The notes under the pieces: model-generated | What the model saw: only the letters and a program-made list of their open reading frames with translations | Databases searched by the model: none | Told to the model about the DNA's origin: nothing | Part shown: positions 59,268 through 64,000 of the stretch, piece by piece | How the letters are laid out: every line of letters begins with the position of its first letter | Position numbering within the stretch: the first letter of the stretch is position 1 | NCBI RefSeq assembly: GCF_030127105.1 | Contig: NZ_CP126161.1 | Span: 3,162,001-3,226,000 of the forward strand | Length of the DNA stretch: 64,000 nt | Origin: Haloarcula pelagica | GTDB lineage: Archaea > Halobacteriota > Halobacteria > Halobacteriales > Haloarculaceae | Direction: 5' to 3' | Position numbers and translations under genes: made by a program

Positions 59268-60607
59268 ACGAGGCCGCCACCGAGTGCCAGCACCGCGCCG
59301 GTGATCGCCGCGGTCAGCGTCGCCAGCATGTTGACGCCCTGGTTGCCGACGACGGTCCCCTCGACTGTCGCACCGAGAAGACTGTCGACGGTCATCCCGA
59401 CCAGGCCACAGACGACCACGGCGACGGCGCCGACGGTCCCAACCGGGGCCAGGAGGACCGACGCGATACCGGCGATGATCCCCGCGCCGACCAGGCCGGC
59501 GGCGACCCCCTGCCAGGTGACCGCACCGTCCGTGCCTGGTTCGACCCGGCGGAAGGTCGTGATGAGGCGCGGGTTGTCGTAGAGTCCGCCGAACTCGCTG
59601 GAGAAGGTGTCGGTCATCGCCGCCGCGACCGCGCCGGCGAAGGCATAGAGGAAGAGGACGGGGTCGACCGCGATGTGTGAGGGGCTCGCGGCGGTCGCCA
59701 GAACCGCGACGAGCGCCACGATCGAGTTCGCGAGGACGTTCCCGCTGCCTCTGGCCCCTTCGTTCTCCTCGGCGATCCCCCGCTCTAGCTTCTCCTCGTA
59801 GCGGTACTTCGAGGAGAGCCCGCCGAGGCCGAAGAATGTCACGAGCATCGCGAACCAGCCGTACCCACCGAGGACGATCGTCAACAGCGCGAGCAAGATG
59901 CCGGTCAACATGCCGGGCAGCGACGCCGTGTCCAGCGCGTAGGAGACGTAGCCAAGCACCGCCGTGACGACCAGCGCGACGGCGATTCGCTGTGTCGCGA
60001 CCGACGGGTCAAGCACGAACAACAGCCACAACAGGAGCCCGACGGTGAGTAAAACGAGCGGGTCGTCGCGCTCGAACAGGACGGAGCGCAACAGCGCGGC
60101 CACCAGCGACCCGGTCGCCGCCAGGAACACGACGAGGGGGAGTTCGACGGCAACCGTCTGGAGCCGTGCGCCGACGACGTGGCCGACCAGCCCGGCGGCG
60201 AACCCGGCGACGACGAACGCCGCCGTCGCGACGAACTGATCGCTCCTGACGGTGGCGACGAGTCGCTGGCCGAGGTTCCCGAAGGCGAGGACGAACACCG
60301 TCCCGACGAACACCCATGCGGGCATCCCGAACTGGACGGCAAACAGCGCCAGCCCCGCGGCGGCGAGCGAGAACGCGGCGAGCCCGTGGAGCTTCCCGTC
60401 CTCGTAGTCGCCCGGGCGAGCGAACAGGTCGAACAGCCGGGAGCCGGGATCGACGACCGTCAGCGCGAGCGCGGCGACGAGCACGAACGGCCCGGTCGCG
60501 GCGACGGTCGACAGCGCCGGCGACCGGATGGCTGTCGCGAGCGGGACCACGAGGGCGAGCGTCCCGACGAGGGCGAACCCGGCCGCCCGCCGTACGGTCG
60601 ATGTCAC
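59264..60607 (-). CDS. DUF92 family polytopic membrane protein (VTE6-like)
   Basis: 447 residues, about 12 membrane helices, GTG start at 60607. The C-terminal half is DUF92 (related to plant VTE6 phytyl-phosphate kinase and archaeal lipid kinases): YGWFAMLVTFFGLGGLSSKYRYEEK, EENEGARGSGNVLANSI, AAAMTDTFSSEFGGLYDNPRLIT and GMTVDSLLGATVEG. The N-terminal half (~1-200) adds a set of helices like dolichol kinase. A role in isoprenoid phosphate metabolism fits the two neighbouring prenyltransferase homologues, but is inferred. Confidence 0.85.
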   Translation of the reverse strand: MTSTVRRAAGFALVGTLALVVPLATAIRSPALSTVAATGPFVLVAALALTVVDPGSRLFDLFARPGDYEDGKLHGLAAFSLAAAGLALFAVQFGMPAWVFVGTVFVLAFGNLGQRLVATVRSDQFVATAAFVVAGFAAGLVGHVVGARLQTVAVELPLVVFLAATGSLVAALLRSVLFERDDPLVLLTVGLLLWLLFVLDPSVATQRIAVALVVTAVLGYVSYALDTASLPGMLTGILLALLTIVLGGYGWFAMLVTFFGLGGLSSKYRYEEKLERGIAEENEGARGSGNVLANSIVALVAVLATAASPSHIAVDPVLFLYAFAGAVAAAMTDTFSSEFGGLYDNPRLITTFRRVEPGTDGAVTWQGVAAGLVGAGIIAGIASVLLAPVGTVGAVAVVVCGLVGMTVDSLLGATVEGTVVGNQGVNMLATLTAAITGAVLALGGGLV

Positions 60608-60728
60608 GTCTCTCCGGTACCCCGGAGAGCCACTTACCGTTTCCGAACTCCGGGAGGGGCGTTCGCCGCGCCGTCGAGCCCCACACCGAGTCGTGAGCTT
60701 TAGGCGACCCCTGGGCGTATCCCGCGGC

Positions 60729-61337
60729 GTGGGTCTGTACGACCGCTACCTCGCGACCCGTCTCCGGATGAGCGACGCCGCCCTCCCCGAGCGTGTCGCC
60801 CTCGTCATCACCGAACGGGACCTCCTGACCGAGGGCGCCTACGGGACCCTGGAGCAGTTCCTCGACTGGGCGGTCCGGTACGGCGCCGAGACGATCGTCG
60901 TCTACGTGAGCGTCCTCGACGAGGAAGTCGTCCCGACCATCCGACAGGAACTCTCGGATATCCGGGCACCGAGTGCCGTCGCCGTCAGGGGGCCCGACGA
61001 CGAGAGCAGAGCGGACGCGCCGATCCAGATCTCCATCGGGCTGGGCGGCCAGTCCGAGTTCGCGACGGCCGTCGCGAAGCTCGCCGAGGATGTCGCCGAC
61101 GGGGAACTGCGCCCCGACGAGATCGACGAGGGCGCCGTCGAGGAGCATCTGGTCTTCCCGACGGACCCGGACCTCATCATCAAGACCGGCGCCGAGCGGC
61201 TCTCTGATTTCATGATCTGGCAGTCGGTCTACTCCGAACTGTACTTCACCGACGTGAACTGGCAGAACTTCCGCCAGCGGGACTATCTACGCGCGCTCAG
61301 GGACTACCAGGAGCGCCAGCGGCGGTTCGGCCGCTGA
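60729..61337 (+). CDS. Divergent cis-prenyltransferase homologue lacking the DG motif, keeping the C-terminal RxG
   Basis: 202 residues, GTG start. Cis-prenyltransferase fold: LIIKTGAERLSDFMIW, SVYSELYFTDVNWQNF, YLRALRDYQERQRRFGR. The C-terminal RFG matches the RxG motif. Missing: the N-terminal catalytic Asp (canonical DGNRR replaced by VITERD) and the STENW region (VSVLDEE). It is shorter than its neighbour at 62294. The pattern matches the non-catalytic partner (NgBR type) of heteromeric enzymes. Probably pairs with the UppS-like protein 1 kb away; alternatively a decayed paralogue. Confidence 0.8.
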   Translation: MGLYDRYLATRLRMSDAALPERVALVITERDLLTEGAYGTLEQFLDWAVRYGAETIVVYVSVLDEEVVPTIRQELSDIRAPSAVAVRGPDDESRADAPIQISIGLGGQSEFATAVAKLAEDVADGELRPDEIDEGAVEEHLVFPTDPDLIIKTGAERLSDFMIWQSVYSELYFTDVNWQNFRQRDYLRALRDYQERQRRFGR

Positions 61338-61424
61338 TCGGGCCTCACAGCCGCCGGGACCGGACGCTCAAACCGCCGTTTGATCGCACCGAAAGCACTT
61401 GCCACGGCTACCGGAACCCCCGAT

Positions 61425-62297
61425 ATGGACACACCGCTGACCCGCCGTCGGTTCCTCCGGACTGGAGCCGCCGGGGCGGTCCTCTCTCTGGCCGGCTGTC
61501 GCTCGGCCACGGATGGACGGGGCGACGCCGGCGAGGCGACATCCGAGAGCACGCCGACGCCGGTTCCGACGCCCGACGAGACGGGAACGTACGCCCCGAC
61601 ACCGTCGGGACCCGAACCGTACCCGAATCGGCCCACAGAGCCGGACCGCGAGGCCGCCGTCGAGTTCGCCAGGGCGTTCGAGCGAACGCGAGCGTACAAC
61701 AAACTACACGCGGAGAACGTCGAAGACATCAGCGTCGAGGGCGCGGCCGGACACGACCGGGCCGCACACGGCGGCCACTACGTGCTCGCGACCGCGACGG
61801 GCTACGCCAACTACGCCGACGACGTGCACGCCGACTGGGGGCAGCTTCCGGTCCTCTACTTCGTCAGCCCCGGACTCGTCGTCAGACCGGGCGACTACAG
61901 GGATCGGTCCTTCGACTGTTCGGAAGTCTTCGCCAGCGAGGACAGCGCGGAGAACTTCGCGACACCCTGTGAGGGGCAGTGGGCGTCCTACCGCGTCCAC
62001 AACTTCGATACGGCGACCCACCAGCTCACGGTCTCGGTCGCGTTGACGACCGACGGCGGGTCGTCGCCGGTGCTCGACCGGGAGTACACCGTCGAACCGA
62101 CCGGCAGCGTCCAACAGGAGAGTGTCACCTACCGCCGCGGGACCTACCGCGTCAGAGCGGAGACGGCGAGCGGGGCCACGGCCACCGCCGACTGGCGCCT
62201 CGACGGGTCGCCGGAGTTCCAGCGACCGCTGACGGTGTTGCTGACGCCCGTCGGTGACCTCCGAATCCGCCGGGTCCCGTTCGGGTCGGTCCGTTAA
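61425..62297 (+). CDS. Tat-exported lipoprotein, unknown function
   Basis: 290 residues. Twin-arginine lipoprotein signal TRRRFLRTGAAGAVLSLAGC, then a Thr/Pro-rich spacer (STPTPVPTPDETGTYAPTP). The mature part is one ~190-residue domain with many Tyr/Asn/His residues (ATATGYANYADDVHADWG, VYFVSPG-like VLYFVSPGLVVRPGD) and two Cys (FDCSEVF, TPCEGQ) that may pair. No family recognised. It sits between the two prenyltransferase homologues but shows no enzyme motif; the stop overlaps the convergent uppS stop by four bases. Confidence 0.75.
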   Translation: MDTPLTRRRFLRTGAAGAVLSLAGCRSATDGRGDAGEATSESTPTPVPTPDETGTYAPTPSGPEPYPNRPTEPDREAAVEFARAFERTRAYNKLHAENVEDISVEGAAGHDRAAHGGHYVLATATGYANYADDVHADWGQLPVLYFVSPGLVVRPGDYRDRSFDCSEVFASEDSAENFATPCEGQWASYRVHNFDTATHQLTVSVALTTDGGSSPVLDREYTVEPTGSVQQESVTYRRGTYRVRAETASGATATADWRLDGSPEFQRPLTVLLTPVGDLRIRRVPFGSVR

Positions 62298-63208
62298 TCG
62301 GCGAGTTCGTACTCCTCGTCGGCCTGTTCGCGCTCGCTGTTCGGCAGCGCGTCCCGGAACCGACGGAGGGCAGCCTGTGCCTGCGGGACCTCCCGGTCGC
62401 CCAGCGAGCGAACGAGCGCGAGCGCCCGCCGGGCGCGAGTCGTCCGCCAGGTCTCCTGGCGGTTCTGGTAGGTCCGGATCGCCCGCAGGAAGTCGATCTT
62501 CCGGAACTCGGGCCAGTACGGCGTACAGAAGAACGTCGCCGCCTCGTTGCCGTTGGCGTGCCAGGGGAGGAAGTTCGATGTTCGCTCGGCACCGCCGGTC
62601 CGGACGATCAGGTCCACGTCGCGTGTCGGGCCACGGTAGAGGTACTCCTCGACCGTGTCAACGTCAACGTCGCCCGGGTCGATGTCCCCCGTCGCGACCG
62701 AACGGGCAACGTCACGGGCAGCGCCCAGCAGTTCCGCCCGGCCGCCGTAGGCGAGTGCGATGTTGAGGTTGAGCCTGTCGTACTGTGCGGTCCGGGACTC
62801 GGCGTAGTCGATGGCGTCGACGACCCGCTCGGGGAGCATCTCGCGTTCGCCGATCGCGCGGATACACACCCCGGCGTCGTGGACTCGGTCCGCGTCGGCG
62901 AAGGTCCGGAGTTTCTCCTCGACGAGATCGAAGATGAACTCCCGCTGGTCGGCCGGCCGGTCGAAGTTCTCCGTCGAGAAGGTGTACAGCGTCACCTCGC
63001 GGACGCCCAGTTCGTCACACCAGTCGAGTAGCTGTTCGGTCGTCTGAGCCCCCTCGCGATGGCCCTCGTTCGTGTCCTCGCCCTGCTTGCGTGCGTAGCG
63101 GCGGTTCCCGTCCATGATGACGGCGACGTGGTCGGGTGCGCCTCCGATCTCCAGTCGCAGCAGCCGCTCGTACATCGCGTAGCCGATCTCACGCACCCTG
63201 CTCAGCAT
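62294..63208 (-). CDS. uppS: Cis-prenyltransferase (undecaprenyl/polyprenyl diphosphate synthase), catalytic type
   Basis: 304 residues. Builds long cis-polyprenyl diphosphate, the carrier for N-glycosylation. Catalytic motifs: VAVIMDGNRRYARKQG with the Asp, YTFSTENFDRP, LNIALAYGGR, VDLIVRTGGAERTSNFLPWH and NEAATFFCTPYWPEF (Glu metal ligand). It lacks the C-terminal RRFG/RxG seen in stand-alone enzymes; instead YQNRQETWRTT and a ~50-residue acidic tail follow. This is the opposite pattern to the neighbour at 60729. TATA-like CTTATCGG ~26 bp upstream of ATG 63208. Confidence 0.9.
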   Translation of the reverse strand: MLSRVREIGYAMYERLLRLEIGGAPDHVAVIMDGNRRYARKQGEDTNEGHREGAQTTEQLLDWCDELGVREVTLYTFSTENFDRPADQREFIFDLVEEKLRTFADADRVHDAGVCIRAIGEREMLPERVVDAIDYAESRTAQYDRLNLNIALAYGGRAELLGAARDVARSVATGDIDPGDVDVDTVEEYLYRGPTRDVDLIVRTGGAERTSNFLPWHANGNEAATFFCTPYWPEFRKIDFLRAIRTYQNRQETWRTTRARRALALVRSLGDREVPQAQAALRRFRDALPNSEREQADEEYELAD

Positions 63209-63310
63209 TACTGGAGTGATATCAACGCGCCGATAAGGACTTTGTGGAAGCGACCGGCCGCCTACCCTGGAACGGTCGGCGATCGAGCGAACGAACAGTG
63301 CGGGCACACA

Positions 63311-63320
63311 TTTTATATAT
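63311..63320 (+). promoter_or_regulatory. TATA box of cold-shock gene
   Basis: TTTTATATAT, the strongest TATA in the window, ~31 bp before ATG 63346. Confidence 0.75.
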
Positions 63321-63345
63321 CCCCGGCGTCGTGTGTACTAGTGCA

Positions 63346-63540
63346 ATGGCGACCGGTACGGTTGACTTCTTCAACGACACTGGCGGTTACGGATTCATCG
63401 AAACTGACGACGCTGACGAAGACGTGTTCTTCCACATGGAAGACGTCGGCGGTCCCGACCTCGAAGAGGGTCAGGAAGTCGAGTTCGACATCGAGCAGGC
63501 AGATAAGGGCCCTCGGGCAACCAATCTGAAGCGCCTGTAA
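63346..63540 (+). CDS. cspA: Cold-shock domain protein
   Basis: 64 residues, single CSD. RNP1-like GGYGFIETD and RNP2-like DVFFHMED, both typical, with GTVDFFNDTGGYGFI. Haloarchaeal CspA is very acidic (EEGQEVEFDIEQADK). A single-stranded nucleic-acid chaperone. Very strong TATA and almost no leader, so highly expressed. A short GC-rich hairpin-like CGGGT/ACCCG lies just after the stop (about 63543-63557). Confidence 0.93.
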   Translation: MATGTVDFFNDTGGYGFIETDDADEDVFFHMEDVGGPDLEEGQEVEFDIEQADKGPRATNLKRL

Positions 63541-63676
63541 GACGGGTCTCTGTACCCGCGTCCACTGGTACTGATACCCGACGGTAACGGGCCGTCGGCG
63601 GACCGACTCCGTGCGGCATTCTTCGAGCGACTGCCAATGCGAAGTGCATTAGAGTGACCGGGACGCAGGTCCAGCC

Positions 63677-64000
63677 ATGCCTGACGCAGACGCGCTCGAC
63701 GAGGATCTCTACCGACGGACGAAACAGCTCCTCGAACCCGGCGACATCGAACTCAACGGCGCTATCGTCCACACGGAGTACGACGGCAGCGACGAGATCG
63801 AGATGATGCAGGCGACCATCGATGTCGGCGAGCGCATCGCCGCCGCGGCGGGTCACGACCCCGCTGACACGTTCGTCTACTCGGGCAGCGACGACCCGGA
63901 GTTCGCCTCGAACCAGCACCAGGGATTGACACTGGACGACGAGTCGTTCGTCTGGGAGTGCCAGCAGTTGCTCCGTGAGGGGTCGTTCGACCTGGTCTTC
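63677..64000 (+). CDS. Conserved haloarchaeal protein (3' end outside window; DUF5778-like)
   Basis: 108 codons present, frame still open at the end of the window. Sequence MPDADALDEDLYRRTKQLLE, NGAIVHTEYDGSDEIEMMQA, TIDVGERIAAAAGHDPADTF, VYSGSDDPEFASNQHQG, WECQQLLREGSFDLVF. Typical of a small haloarchaeal family of unknown function. A TATA-like GCATTAG lies ~30 bp before ATG 63677. Only the N-terminal part can be judged. Confidence 0.75.
   Translation, partial: MPDADALDEDLYRRTKQLLEPGDIELNGAIVHTEYDGSDEIEMMQATIDVGERIAAAAGHDPADTFVYSGSDDPEFASNQHQGLTLDDESFVWECQQLLREGSFDLVF

Noticed and set aside
63395-63919. Minus-strand frame over cspA and the 3' partial gene
   Set aside because: Opposite to two genes with clear promoters and family motifs; shadow.
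1-64000. tRNA, rRNA, CRISPR array, IS element or prophage
   Set aside because: No tRNA T-arm signature in any gap, no regularly spaced repeats, no transposase or integrase motif seen.

Overview
The window is a GC-rich stretch of a halophilic archaeon (class Halobacteria; a Haloarcula-like lineage is my inference). The proteins are strongly acidic. Archaea-specific machinery is present: GatE, SRP19, Gar1, the RFC large subunit, FEN1, archaeal DnaG, MptE and HMG-CoA synthase. So are haloarchaeal signalling modules (HalOD1 output domain, DICT domain, DUF7344-type winged helix). Many genes are leaderless, with a TATA-like box 26-31 bp before the start codon. I see no tRNA, rRNA, CRISPR array, insertion sequence or prophage. 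It reads as chromosomal core with some accessory genes. Family names given as DUF numbers are recalled from sequence resemblance and were not searched.

Layout. 1-6.2 kb: the 5' part of an aminoglycoside-phosphotransferase-like gene; a folate group (DHFR, DHPS, then convergent mptE) with a GpgS-like glycosyltransferase; a conserved haloarchaeal protein coupled to a SPOUT RNA methyltransferase. 6.2-12 kb: KaiC-like ATPase/DICT protein, gatE, a lipoprotein, fumC. 12-16 kb: carbohydrate ABC transporter (two permeases and a MalK-type ATPase) with no binding-protein gene. 16-22.5 kb: FEN1, GNAT, DUF3054, a 55-aa protein, a small membrane protein, an ornithine cyclodeaminase homologue, a presenilin-like protease, gar1/srp19 and a CAP-domain protein. 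22.5-26.4 kb: MaoC and an oxidase/heme A island (coxB, a half-CtaA::CtaB fusion, a membrane protein, a second half-CtaA). 26.5-29.7 kb: polar amino-acid ABC transporter.

29.7-34.6 kb: rfcL, an HTH regulator, a calcium-motif membrane protein, HMG-CoA synthase. 34.7-40.5 kb: two large surface proteins, one a pilin-like PKD protein. 40.5-46.2 kb: DUF2150, MscS, pdxS, a receiver-PAS histidine kinase, DUF1405. 46.2-49 kb: two citrate-synthase-like paralogues, one fused to a winged-helix domain. 49-54.5 kb: valS, an HFX_2341/CARF-like regulator, DUF7344 and HalOD1 proteins, a zinc-finger membrane protein. 54.5-64 kb: sodium:solute symporter with DUF3311, CsaA-like protein, sugar isomerase, dnaG, GNAT/DUF92 pair, two complementary cis-prenyltransferase homologues around a Tat lipoprotein, a cold-shock protein, and a 3'-truncated conserved gene.

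The most unusual points are: (1) the tandem citrate-synthase paralogues, both with Glu where the catalytic Asp is expected, one carrying an ArsR-like winged helix; (2) a split cis-prenyltransferase pair whose motif losses mirror eukaryotic DHDDS/NgBR; (3) two half-size heme A synthase modules, one fused to heme O synthase; (4) a pilin-like protein with a putative carbohydrate-binding module next to a half PKD repeat; and (5) several perfect or near-perfect dyads at promoters. All function calls come from reading motifs, with no database search.
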